Assembly: GCF_009727055.1 (NCBI RefSeq)
Contig: NC_052357.1
Span: 2,562,160-2,626,159, forward strand
From: Benincasa hispida
Taxonomy: Eukaryota > Streptophyta > Magnoliopsida > Cucurbitales > Cucurbitaceae
Length of the DNA stretch: 64,000 bases
Direction: 5' to 3'
The translations under genes were made by a program, and so were the position numbers. The notes beneath the pieces were generated by a model. It made no database searches, was not told the DNA's origin, and was given only the letters and a program-made list of their open reading frames with translations. Numbering within the stretch: position 1 is the first letter of the stretch; each line of letters opens with the position of its first letter. This document shows, in pieces, positions 12,389-21,991 of this stretch.

Positions 12389-12580
12389 CTAGACGATAGA
12401 CATTGGGCGCTAGACGATGGACATTGAGTGTTAGACGATAGATATTGGGCGCTAGATGATGGACGTTGGGTGCTAGACAATAGACGTTGGGCACTAGACG
12501 ATGGACGTTGGGTGCTAGATGATAGACATTGGGCACTAGACGATAGGCGCTGGGCGTTAGACGATGAAGTATGCGATGTA
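12389..12580 (+). repeat. 21-bp minisatellite, about 9 units
   Basis: The unit is approximately GCTAGACGATGGACGTTGGGT (21 bp), repeated about nine times with scattered changes. Because 21 is a multiple of three and the unit lacks stops, several frames stay open by chance, for example a plus-strand heptapeptide LDDGRWV/LDDRRWA repeat (12428-12610). It is part of the B LTR (minus strand) and continues at 10403-10429 and 8400-8688. Confidence 0.85.
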
Positions 12581-12638
12581 TACAAGGCGTTGAAACTCGA
12601 TGCACGCTAAATTTATATTATGAGGCGCCTAACGTGGG
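12581..12638. other. Short B-LTR segment between array and LTR '2'
   Basis: Non-coding. It ends with GTGGG (12634-12638), the left TSD of LTR '2'. The right copy is at 17050-17054, where the B LTR resumes. Confidence 0.65.
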
Positions 12639-14559
12639 TGATGACATGCAGAAATGCATGTCATCTTAGGCCTTTTATTTAGAATTATGAGGGCTGTTAA
12701 GTAGAATATGCGGCAATTATGTTAGGAATTCATGAGAAAATGAGTTTGTGTTGATCAGCATGATGAATCTCAGCTAACCCACTATTATGTGTTATTATGC
12801 GCTCAATTGTCTATTTTTGTAGCTAACGCAGAAAGTGGACGCAAACACGGAAGCCGGACTACCGCATGCGGAGAAACTCTCCATCACAAAGGCGAACGCA
12901 TATGATCAACGCATGGGTGTTGTGGTAATCAACCGCATGTGTCCATCGCATAGGAGTTGCGATTGTCAAACGATTGCGATGATCGTGTGAAGTTGTGGTA
13001 TTAAGAGAATGCGATCACTGCACGATTGCGGCTACACGATAACACATACAAGAGGGATCAATGCAAGGTTGGTGGAATGAACGCATCAACGCATATCTCA
13101 GGAAAATCAAAAGATGATGTTGACATTTCACATACCACGCCATTAGTAGTAGAGATTCAAAAAAGGACTAACGCGCTATGAATGTCAGAATCATAGCAGT
13201 CCATTAATGTTATTGGCGATCCAAGCTCTATATATAGAAGCCGATGAGCAGAAGTTCAAATTATCCAAGTTTTTTCTCCTGAGGTTTGCCTTAGGACGGA
13301 TGCTTGTGATCTAGACAAATGCGTGAGAAGAAAGCTTGAGAGTTCTTCATTTCCTTCCTCCATTCTGAGTGACGACTTGTCACACCCCCTCCCAAATTAC
13401 CCCTTTTAATCTGGAAGAGGATATGATCATGGTAGTTACTAGCCCTACTGCCAACACCCACCACTAAAGCTTTCTCATCTAAACACCAGCCTGTGTAAAA
13501 CATTAATAGTATATGCATACAGCAAGCCTCCTTAAGGTTCTACAAAAATTATGTAAACATATTCATACAACCATGGCATAACATCTACGGAAAAATATTC
13601 ACAGATGGCCCAAACATTTCTAAGCCTTAGTTCTTCTCAAAACATGTGTACATAAACAGGCCATCAACCTAAGTTCTTCTGAACAAGCCTGGCCTTTTAG
13701 TGGCAAGCAGCAGCAGGATCAACCTTGAGGAATCTGACCGCTACATGAAAAAAAAAGTAACACAGAAAATCTGTGAGCTAGTAGCTCAGTGAGTGACTAT
13801 AAAATCATATTACATCACTATAAACATTTAAATATACTGATGAGTATCTCAAGCAACTTTCTCTAAATATAGCTTTAAACCATTCTTAGACATCATTAAA
13901 CATCATTATTCCTTAGTTGAGAACGAGCCTATAACGCTCTAGCTCCCAACGTCTATTACCGGCCAAGAAACCCATACTTCGGCCTCCCTTTGATGGTGTA
14001 TGGTCCAGGAGACCCATACTTCGGCCTCTCATTCAGAACTACCTACATGCCCGTGGAGTTTTTTAAGTACCGTCAATACCTTATGTACTATTACCTAGAT
14101 ACCTTCTCCGTGTCGTTCAGTACCGGGTTATTTCCTAGCATCAAATTAAGTTTCTTTGCATGTCATTTACACAAGAACTCATTTTATCATAGCCTTCCTC
14201 TAGAAAGCATATTTCAACATTAGAAACTTAACTTTTGTAATGTTCACAACATACCTTGGCCATTAAACATATACAAGCCGGGGGAGATACATTAAGCTAT
14301 CATTAACCATTTGTTGCTTGAAGGAGTATAAATTCACCATTTACATCACTGTAACTTACTTGGCCTTATATGCATAAATATTGAAAACATTAAGTTCACT
14401 TCTCCACTAACAGCTCGTCGGGGCTCCTAACGGTTTACACGCCTCTCCTAGCTCTTCTTGGCCTCAAAGGACATAATTCTCGATTAAATTACTTAGAATT
14501 CTTAGCAAAATACCTCAATAGTTCATTTACTAATGGTACTTTCATCAACAAAGACAACA

Positions 14560-14870
14560 TTACTAGCGAGATAATCATCATGAGTGAATTCATCCTCATG
14601 AGCGAGATTCTCATCACGAGCGAGATTCTCCTCATGAGCGAGATCCTCCTCAAGGGCGAGATCTTCCTCATGGGCAAGATCCTCATCATGGGCGAGATCC
14701 TCCTCATGAGCGAGATCAAGCTTTTCCTAGCAAATTTTCATCCTAGTGATACTCACCTTACCAGCGAGATTCAGCCAAATTCCAGCGAGATTTCCTTCTT
14801 GAGCGAGATCTTTAGCTCAAAATTAGCGAGATTATAATCTTAAGCAAGATCCTCATGCCCTTAATCTTGC
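14560..14870 (+). repeat. GCGAGAT motif array (11 exact copies)
   Basis: Eleven exact GCGAGAT heptamers plus GCAAGAT variants lie in about 300 bp, most spaced 18-21 bp, with linkers such as TCCTCATGA. The array lies inside the B-type solo LTR. A related, more eroded array sits at the matching place in the inverse B LTR (17570-17765). Another is in the leader of the unrelated copia element F (38700-39012). Confidence 0.85.
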
Positions 14871-15231
14871 TCTCGCTCTCTACGGTGAGCAGTTTGCTTG
14901 TTCTTCCCAAGCAGTTGTTTGCTTCTGCACAGATTCTCTATTTCAACTTCAAAAATTCATAACTCAAAATCCAGAACTTTTTTTAAGAAATTTCTTTTTA
15001 CAAACTTGTTTAGAATTAAGTTAAATTTCTTACCTTAAAATTTCAACCGAAAATTCCTTATGGTCTGGCCTGAAGCTTCCAAATTTCATCTCGGGCCCTG
15101 ATTAATTCGAGATCTTGCCTCTTCTACAAATTCTTCACTTTTTGTTCTCTGGCAAGACAACCTCGAAAACTAGATTCTCCCAGCTTTCAAATGGTATCGA
15201 CTTCACTAAATTTGCTCATGCCAATTGCCGA

Positions 15232-15612
15232 AACCATGCTTTTGAAGTTTCACTTCTTTCTTTTATCTTTCTGCCGCCTCCCGAGTTCAAGGGTTAAACC
15301 GCCACGTCACCCCATACTTAGTGCCTCCAGCCAAACCAATAAATGGGCTTCCTTATTTAATATATTTTTCCTTTCCTTTCTCCACAACTCCTACAAATAC
15401 ATATAGATTTCCATTGGTTAAANACCATGCTTTTGAATTTTCACTTCCTTCTTTTATCTTCCTGCTGCCTCCCGAGTTCAAGGGTTAAACCGCCACGTCA
15501 CCCCATACTTAGTGCCTCCAGCCAAACCAATAAATGGGCTTCCTTATTTAATATATTTTTCTTTTCCTTTCTCCACAACTCCTACAAATACACATAGATT
15601 TCTATTGGTTAA
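15232..15612 (+). repeat. 190-bp direct repeat joined by a single N
   Basis: Segment 15232-15422 (ACCATGCTTTTGAAG ... ATTGGTTAAA) is repeated at 15424-15612 with only a few differences, and the two copies are separated by one N at 15423. The homologous B LTR (17050-17300, minus) carries this segment once. The likeliest cause is two overlapping contig ends, or two haplotypes, that were not merged. Confidence 0.8.
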
Positions 15613-17569
15613 ATATTTAATATAACATTCCTTTGACAAACATGCTTATCTAGGAAACTTAGAGTTTGGGGCTTACACGACCGAAGCCTTCTCCAAAGCT
15701 AGATCTCGAGAGAGTCAGCTCTACCACCCATCCATGACACCACCGGCAGCCTTGACACACCATCCACTGGAAGCAAGTCATTGCTTCCAGCCGATCATTT
15801 CATTTTCTCTTCTTATTTTATATAGTATTGTATTACATTTTGTGATTAGGGAATTAATACATGATGTGTTCAATGCATTTCTGTGTTTCCTTCGATTCCA
15901 TCCCCATCTTTTTCACTCAGCATCCTTAACATTCATTGCATCACTTAGTGAGATTGCTAGAGTATCGCATACTTAGTCATGTGGATTAGAGATATGAAAC
16001 ATGTAGCAAACCACTGAGAGGTGTGCGTTGTGTGAGTGTGTGAGAAAACCTTATTTGCTTAGTGTGAAGTTGTAGCAATGCCTGTCTATAGGCAGAGGCA
16101 ACGCTTGTCTATGAGTAAAGTCAGCAACAACTAACTACCCGAAAGGGTAAGTGGTTGGTCGCATTAAGCAATGTAAGCAAGAATTCACTAGAGATAGGAA
16201 TAATCTTATGTCAGCCAAGTTCATGCGGTTACTTTGTCTTATGAGCTCATCATTCATCATTTAGGCATACTTGAGAGAGTAGTCTAAAAACCAAATCTAA
16301 GACTCGAGAGAGCGGATTGGAATGCATAAACAAGAATGGAGAACTTAGAGATAAGCTCTATAAGCTATCACACAGCGTATGCACCCTACGGAAAGGATAT
16401 TGCATGCATCCAGGAAGTAGGATATGGTGGTGATATACGGCTATCACGCTCATGCGGCCAGAGCACGTGAGCAGGTTATGGAGGTTTAGGCATAGGCTTC
16501 TCGACACTATCGCATATATATCGCATATGTCCTAGAATTAGGCTCAAGTGTGTGTAGCATAATTGCATAGCTTGCGTTGACTAAGGTTGCCCTTGCGGTC
16601 AATCTTAAGGGTTGTAGTGAAGACATCTCCACATTTTATCTATTTTTCCATCCATTTACTTCCTATCAATAGTTTTCGTGTCTCTACCTTTCATTCATAT
16701 TCTCATTGCGTTGTCTGATAGTTAGGATAGGAGTAGTGTTAGCTTAACAACCCCTCCATCATTCTTTTATTCAACCGCCGCATGCACATTACCGCATACG
16801 TCTAGCTACAAGTCCTTGAGTTCGACCTCGGATCACTTGAGAAACATGCGTTTGCATTATACTTGGTGTGAGCGTAAGAAAACTTGTGGCAGGAATGCAG
16901 GGTCATCGCATACATTCATTAACGCATAGTTCATTCCAACACATGACCACTGACACATGATAATCAACACATACCTTAAGACATGCATCGTATATTGCGT
17001 TCACGTAATTTTAGTTGTCAAGTAATTGACATATAATTTTCCGTCACCAGTGGGTTATGAAGGAAGGGAAGGAAAAACAAATAAAATGAGGAAACTTACA
17101 AATTGGAATTGGGTCAGAAGAACTAAGTGCTGGATGAGGTGGCGGTTTGACCATTGAACAGGGGAGGCGGCAGGAAGTATAAAAGGAAGAGAAATTTCAA
17201 AAGCTAGGTTTTCACAAACGACTTGAGAAAATTAAGTGAGATCAGTTTCATTTGAAAGATGGGAAAACCTAGATTTTGAGGTTGTTTTACTGAAGAAAGA
17301 TCTCACAAAGAGAAGAACAAAAAGGTGAAGAATTTGCAAAAGGGGCAGATTCTCAGATTAATCAGGGCTCAAAGTAAAGATTGGAAGATCCAAGCCAAAT
17401 TACAAGGAATTTGGGGCCAATATTTTAAGATAAAAAAGTTAACTCGATTCTAAACAATTTTTTAGAAGAAAGTTTCTTAAAAGAAGTTCTGGATTTTGAG
17501 TTATGAATTTTTGAAATTGAAATAGGGAATCCAAGCAGCTGCTTGGGAAGAATAAGCAAGCAGCTCACC

Positions 17570-17765
17570 ATAATGAGCGAGAGCGAGCGAGAGATAAGAA
17601 AATGAGCAAGATTGAGCAAGAGATAAGAAAACGAGCGAGAGAGTGTGTGAGTTAAGAAAGTCATAAATCTCACTGGAAAGTCACAAATCTTGCTGGGAAG
17701 TCACAAATCTCGCTGGAAAGCCACAAATCTCGCTTGAAAGTCACAAATCTCGCTGGAAGTGGCCA
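17570..17765 (-). repeat. Eroded GCGAGAT array in the B LTR
   Basis: On the plus strand the phrase 'TCACAAATCTCGCTGGAAAG' and close variants recur about every 20 bp (17650-17760). They are preceded by a GAGCGAGAGCGAGCGAGAG stretch (17574-17593). This is the counterpart of the array at 14560-14870 in the same LTR family. Confidence 0.75.
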
Positions 17766-18051
17766 AGAGGAGCTAGGAGAAGCATATAAATCGTTAGGAG
17801 CCCCGACATGCTATGAGTGACTCTAAATGCTTTAAATGTTTTAAGTAAATTGTTAATGCTTATGAATGTCCAACAATGTATGTTTACTGAAAGCTATTTA
17901 TGACAACTATTCTCAAATAGTTACCAGACAACGCATCTCACATTAATGTTATGATTATGCTATACTTTTCAATAAACAAGAGGATGCGTTAGTATAGAAA
18001 GCTTTTGGGAAATTAAGTCATTGAGAGATAAGAATTAGCAAGTTCAGTGTG

Positions 18052-18245
18052 AGTAGCTCAGTACTGAAGAACTAGATGAGAAGGTACTGAAGCTTAGTCC
18101 TAGGTTTGAATAGCTCAGTACTGAAGGACTAAATGAGAAGGTACTAAAGCTTTGTCTTAGAATTTGAATAACTCGATACTAAAAGACATGGAGAAGGTAT
18201 CCGAGCTACTCGATACTAAAGTACACGGAGAAGGTATCTGAGCAG
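18052..18245 (-). repeat. Tandem repeat in the B LTR, about 59-bp then 37-bp units
   Basis: The pattern 'TAGCTCAGTACTGAAG.ACTA' followed by 'GAGAAGGTACT.AAGCT' occurs twice with about 59-bp spacing. Two shorter units ('CTCGATACTAAA...GGAGAAGGTATC.GAG') follow. The inverse copy at 13378-15677 shows the related but simpler phrase near 14060-14110. Confidence 0.6.
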
Positions 18246-19043
18246 TAATACCTAAGGTATGACGATACTTAAACTAGAATAACATGAATGTAAGAAAAGT
18301 TGTTATTGGTAGTGTAGGGATCACTCCACACTAACTATGGATTGACGTTGAGGAATTGAGTAAAGGTTCTCTCTCAACTAAGGTTGCAAATTATGTTTTT
18401 AGGAAGAGAACAAAAGGGATCCTTCCTAGTTAAGTAGTAATGTAGTAATGATGATAAAAAGTCAGCAAGAGGGCCACTCTAGACTGATAGACTAAGGCAT
18501 AGTCCAGCAAAGTATAAAATAGTGCTATATGATGTTGATGATGACATCAATATTAGTTGCCAAGTTTTCAGTTAAAGTTTTCAGTTTTAATATCAAATTT
18601 ATGTTTGAACGTTATGCTTTAAATTCTAGTCACTCACTGGGCTTCTAGATCATGTTTTCAAACGTTTTCCTTTCAGGTAGCGGTCAGTTCCCAAAAGACT
18701 TCCCTGCTGCTGCGCTGCCACGCAAAGAGTCATGTTAAAAGAAGCTTAATTGAAGACCTGTATTAGTTAGTACACATGTGTCTGTCAGATAGGGATTAGT
18801 ATTCTAGATGGGGCTCACTAAGTTGTAATATTCATGTAAAACAGTGCTATGAAACCCTGTAATATAAATGTGTTAAGTTCTGAGTTAATTAGTTCAGTAT
18901 ATTAATGAAATGTACGTATTCAAGATTTGAGCAAATTTAACAGGCTAGGTAGGTAGTAAGTGCCAGCAAGAGGGTTGGTAACTACTGCAGTCACCACTCC
19001 ATTGAGGTTAAGAGGGTAATCTGGAGCAGGGTGTGACACGAGA

Positions 19044-19787
19044 GGTGGGTACTTCTTTGATCCAAGTGAGAGTAAAGTGTTTGTATTTACAAACGCTACC
19101 TTCTTCGAAGAAGATCACATAAGGGATCCTAAACCACCAAGAAAAAATTGTTTTAAACGAAATTTCTAATGAATCTACTAAGACTTTAACAAAGGTTGTT
19201 GAAGGTGCTAATAAATCAACAAGAGTTATTGATATCGGTTCATCTAGTCATTCACATCCATCTCAAGAGTTGGGATTACCTCGACGTATTGGGAAGGTTA
19301 TAAATCCACCTGTACGCTACATGAGTTTAATAGAAGCCCAAGACATCATAGTTGATGATGGTGTTGAGGACCCATTGTCTTATAAACAAGCCATGGAAGA
19401 TGTTGATAAGGATCAATGGATTAAAGTCATGAATTAAGAAATGAAGTCTATGTACTTTGATTCTGTTTAGGAGCTTGTAGATCAACCTGATGGGGTAATA
19501 TCTATAGGTTGTAAATGGATCTACAAGAGAAAAAGAGGCGTAGATGGAAAGGTATGGGCCTTTAAAGCTAGACTTGTGCAAAGGATTATAACCAGGTTGA
19601 AAAAGTGGACTATGTAGAAACTTTCTCACCTATTGTAATGTTAAAGTCTATTAGAATTCTCTTGTCCATAGCCATATATTGTGACTATGAAATATGGCAA
19701 ATGGACGTCAAGTTTACCTTTTTATGGCAATCTTGAAAAGACCATCTACATGAATCAGCAGAAGGATTCATTGAACAAGATTAAGAG
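19044..19787 (+). pseudogene. Copia element A: integrase end, linker and RT N-terminal part
   Basis: After the second CGAGA, translation resumes the copia polyprotein with NATFFEEDHIRDPK-type linker sequence. It continues through SSSHPSQELGLPRRIGK and VEDPLSYKQAMEDVDK into the reverse transcriptase start (IGCKWIYKRKRG, then VDYVETFSPIVMLKS) and the region DYEIWQMDVK that contains the first RT catalytic Asp. Stops interrupt the frame, for example after KVMN (19434) and at FDSV* (about 19470). Beyond IYMNQQKDSLNKIKS the frame is lost at about 19787, where non-RT sequence begins. Confidence 0.8.
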
Positions 19788-20249
19788 CAGGCCACGACAC
19801 CGACACGTGGCGGGGTTCATCGTAGTTGGCCCGTGAGTCATCGTAATCGTATGAGGCCATGATGACTGAATTCTTCTGTTAGTGAGATCAACGGAAACTA
19901 GGGTTTTAGTATAGAGATGGAAATCTAGGTAAAGAAGCAAGGATTGGAATGTAAGCAATTGCTGCTCATGGATCGAAATTAGGGCTTCAGTGCTATTAGC
20001 CGATCAAATGATTTTTGTAAGTTGGGCCCAACACGAAATTTCTTAATAATGGGCTTCAGTGCTATGTCCAGCACTTTTATCGCCGATAGACCCAGCAACA
20101 TAGTTTATTATAAGGGAAAATGTATGGGATAGTAGTATAAATTAGTGTATTTGCACCAGTAGCTTGCCTTTTTTAACTTTGCAAGAAAAGGTAAATCTAA
20201 GATGGGAGTAGTTTCATGGATATTTTGTTGAGTTCCATTTTATTGCAAC
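19788..20249. other. Foreign segment replacing part of the element A RT
   Basis: About 460 bp with no RT homology lies between the RT thumb-side piece ending near 19787 and the YVDD block starting near 20250. About 60-70 codons of RT are missing. It starts GCCACGACACCGACACGTGG, containing an ACACGTGGC G-box/ABRE-like core, and includes 'ACTAGGGTTTTAG'. The phrase 'GGGCTTCAGTGCTAT' occurs twice (about 19981 and 20050). It may be filler or captured host promoter/5' UTR DNA. No coding frame is convincing. Confidence 0.5.
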
Positions 20250-20500
20250 TCAGTAGCTTTCCTCGTGTTGTATGTGGATGATATCCTACTCATTAGGAAT
20301 GATGTAGGAACTTATGAGTCATATAAGAGGCAAACACATAGAGTGGAAATATCACTTGATTCGAAAGATTGTGCATCGAGGTGACGTGATTGTCATGAAG
20401 ATTTCTTTGGAGTACAACATTCCAGATCCGTTTACAAAGGCTCTCACGGCTATAGTGTTCGAGTGTTGTTTGGAAAGTCTAGGTCTACGAGATATGTGAC
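20250..20500 (+). pseudogene. Copia element A: RT YVDD block fused to RNase H C-terminus
   Basis: The frame reads NSVAFLVLYVDDILLI (RT catalytic YVDD, about 20255-20300). After NDVGTYE it jumps to the RNase H C-terminal block GKHIEWKYHLIRKIVHRGDV ... IPDPFTKAL. Roughly 250 codons between these blocks are absent, an internal deletion. ORF 20314-20499 is this RNase H tail. It ends ESLGLRDM, typical of the copia pol C-terminus. Confidence 0.8.
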
Positions 20501-20620
20501 ATATTGTTTAGGGCAAGTGGGAGATGTTACTGGGGTATAGTGTATGTCCTAGTTTATTGTATTTTGTACTTTATTTGTATTGTACATTTGGTTTCCAAAG
20601 CTTTAGGACAAGTGAGAGAT
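20501..20620 (+). other. Element A: 3' end with two polypurine-like tracts
   Basis: GGGCAAGTGGGAGATG (about 20511) and GGACAAGTGAGAGAT (20607-20620) both resemble the copia polypurine tract. Only the second is followed by an LTR start. The 95 bp between them starts like a decayed LTR ('GGGGTATAGTGTATGTCCTA'). Confidence 0.6.
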
Positions 20621-21991
20621 TGTTGGGATTGGTTTCCTAAATCTCTTTTGTAGTCTCGTAGTATATAAACATTATATAAATAAATTGTTATTAATAAAAT
20701 CATTGTTATTTTATGAGAACACACTCAATCCAATAAACTAAGATCCTAGGTTATTTTATGTAATTTAAACATGTATATAGAGACATACAAGTGGATCATG
20801 TTGAAATGATAACCTAAACGATCTGTAGTAAATGGATAAGGCTGGATACCTTATCCTGGTGACACTATGGATACGACCCTCGTCGTAGATGTTATAAGTG
20901 TTGTAAAGTGCTATAAATGATCTAATCCTGATTATTCATTTGGAGACATATGAGCGAGGGTATCCTATACAAAGAGTTTGTATGGACTACAAAATGATTA
21001 GTCTCTTTATATAACACAGTTGATAATAGAGACTTACATTTCACTAGGATGACCATAGGCGACATGCCCTGAATCATGAGTGAATTGTGAACTCCTGCCT
21101 ATGAAGGTGGTTCTTTGATTTGTATGGGTGAGAGTGGCCAGATTGCCAATTCAATATACCTACCATTTTGGGGATTCGTCTGATTGGGGAGCTAGGAATA
21201 CAACTATATAAGACGGAATTTACTTCTTTCCTAATGTCGAGATAATTAGATAAATTGCTCTCTTAAGTGCTGATTTTGGGGCTTGAACATTGTGGTCACA
21301 CCCTCTCTTGGCCCGAGAGGGATTTGGTCATAGTTGGACTATGACTTATTGTTCATTAGAGGTATCAATGGTACTTAAGAAGTTAGACGTATCTCAGGGG
21401 CAAAATGATAATTTTGGCCCAGTTGTAATTATAAGTAATTTGTGAAGGGCCATTGTATTATCGACTGGTTATATCCAATGGACACAGATATATGTATCTA
21501 TAGTGCAAAGAATGCAGCAGTCGGTCTCTAGTAGAGTGACGGGCAGTTAATGGATGTTGGGTAACTTAATTAAAGTGTTTAATTAATTATCCAAGTACCA
21601 TTGAAGCTTCAATCTATAGGTCTATAAGGTCTATAAGGTCTTTCTGTAGCTCAACAGGGATTATTAAGAATTAATTTTGGGTTAATTTGAAATGTTCAAA
21701 TTAATTGAGTGAATTGATTATATATGACATAATTAATTTAATTATATGCGATATAATTGATATAATATATTTGATACATTATAATATAAAGTTTATTTGA
21801 GAGGAATTAAATATTTGAATGTGATTCAAATACTAATTATATGGATGAGATTCATATAATTTTGTATAAGTGTGATTTATATTAAAAACCATGATTAATT
21901 GAGAGAAATACAAACTATGGTCATATTGTACTTGTTACAATATAAAAACTATAAGTTATATGTTATATTTGATATAACATATAGTTATATA
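20621..21991 (+). mobile_element. Element A 3' LTR, first part
   Basis: It starts TGTTGGGATTGGTTTCCTAA right after a polypurine tract. It has the same layout as the LTR at 21992-23912: 'GGATACCTTATCC.GGTGACACTA' near 20845, 'GGTACTTAAG.AGTTAGA' near 21371. It is split at 21991 by a solo LTR of a sister family. TSD ATATA is at 21987-21991 and 23913-23917. The remainder continues from 23918, but its end is not clear. Confidence 0.75.

Larger units (their letters stand above)
13378..15677 (+). mobile_element. Solo LTR of the B type inside LTR '2', TSD CGACT/CGACC
   Basis: It starts TGTCACACCCCCTCCCAAAT and ends AGAGTTTGGGGCTTACA, flanked by CGACT (13373-13377) and CGACC (15678-15682), 4 of 5 identical. 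Its length of 2.3 kb includes a suspicious 190-bp doubling around the N at 15423. It is homologous in inverse orientation to 17050-19038. It holds a short doubled phrase 'CCCATACTTCGGCCTC' (13971 and 14010) and a GCGAGAT array. There is no internal region, so it is a solo LTR. ORFs at 13990-14223, 14489-14837 and 15115-15406 are shadows. Confidence 0.78.
12639..17049 (+). mobile_element. Solo Athila-like LTR '2', TSD GTGGG, itself interrupted
   Basis: It starts TGATGACATGCAGAAATGCA and ends ATAATTTTCCGTCACCA, flanked by GTGGG (12634-12638, 17050-17054). Net length is about 2.1 kb after removing the insertion at 13378-15677 and one TSD. It is homologous to LTR '1': 'GAATTATGAGGGCTG' near the start, the 'CTATATATAG' TATA region near 13228, 'GGCAGCCTTGACACA' near 15745, and 'GAGGTGTGCGTTGTGTGAG' near 16018. 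It is non-coding; the ORF at 15734-15976 is not a gene. Confidence 0.8.
8060..19038 (-). mobile_element. Solo LTR 'B' (gypsy-like), expanded to 11 kb by nested insertions, TSD CGAGA
   Basis: The outer ends are TGTCAACCCTG (8060) and CAGGGTGTGACA (19038), flanked by CGAGA (8055-8059, 19039-19043) inside the copia A integrase. On the minus strand the LTR runs 19038 to 17050, then 12638 to 12389, then 10429 to 10408, then 8688 to 8060, about 2.9 kb after removing three insertions. Its first 2 kb is homologous, in opposite orientation, to the solo LTR at 13378-15677. Shared landmarks are the TGTCACACCC start, 'CAGTGAGTGACT', 'GTCGGGGCTCCTAACG' and 'TTCATAACTCAAAATCCAGA'. The tails also align ('TAGGAAA..GAGT..GGG.T.ACA'). 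No internal genes are present. Lineage is unassigned; gypsy-like is inferred from the TGTCA...TGACA ends. Confidence 0.75.

Noticed and set aside
12428..12610. Heptapeptide-repeat ORF (LDDGRWV...)
   Set aside because: It follows automatically from a 21-bp stop-free minisatellite, is open on both strands and lacks any start context or domain.
14560..14870. Regularly spaced GCGAGAT motifs look CRISPR-like
   Set aside because: The conserved part is only 7 bp, spacers are themselves similar (TCCTCATGA), spacing varies, and the sequence lies in a plant LTR with no cas genes.
19755..19958. Minus-strand ORF across the RT/foreign-segment junction
   Set aside because: It straddles two unrelated sequences and has no recognisable protein.
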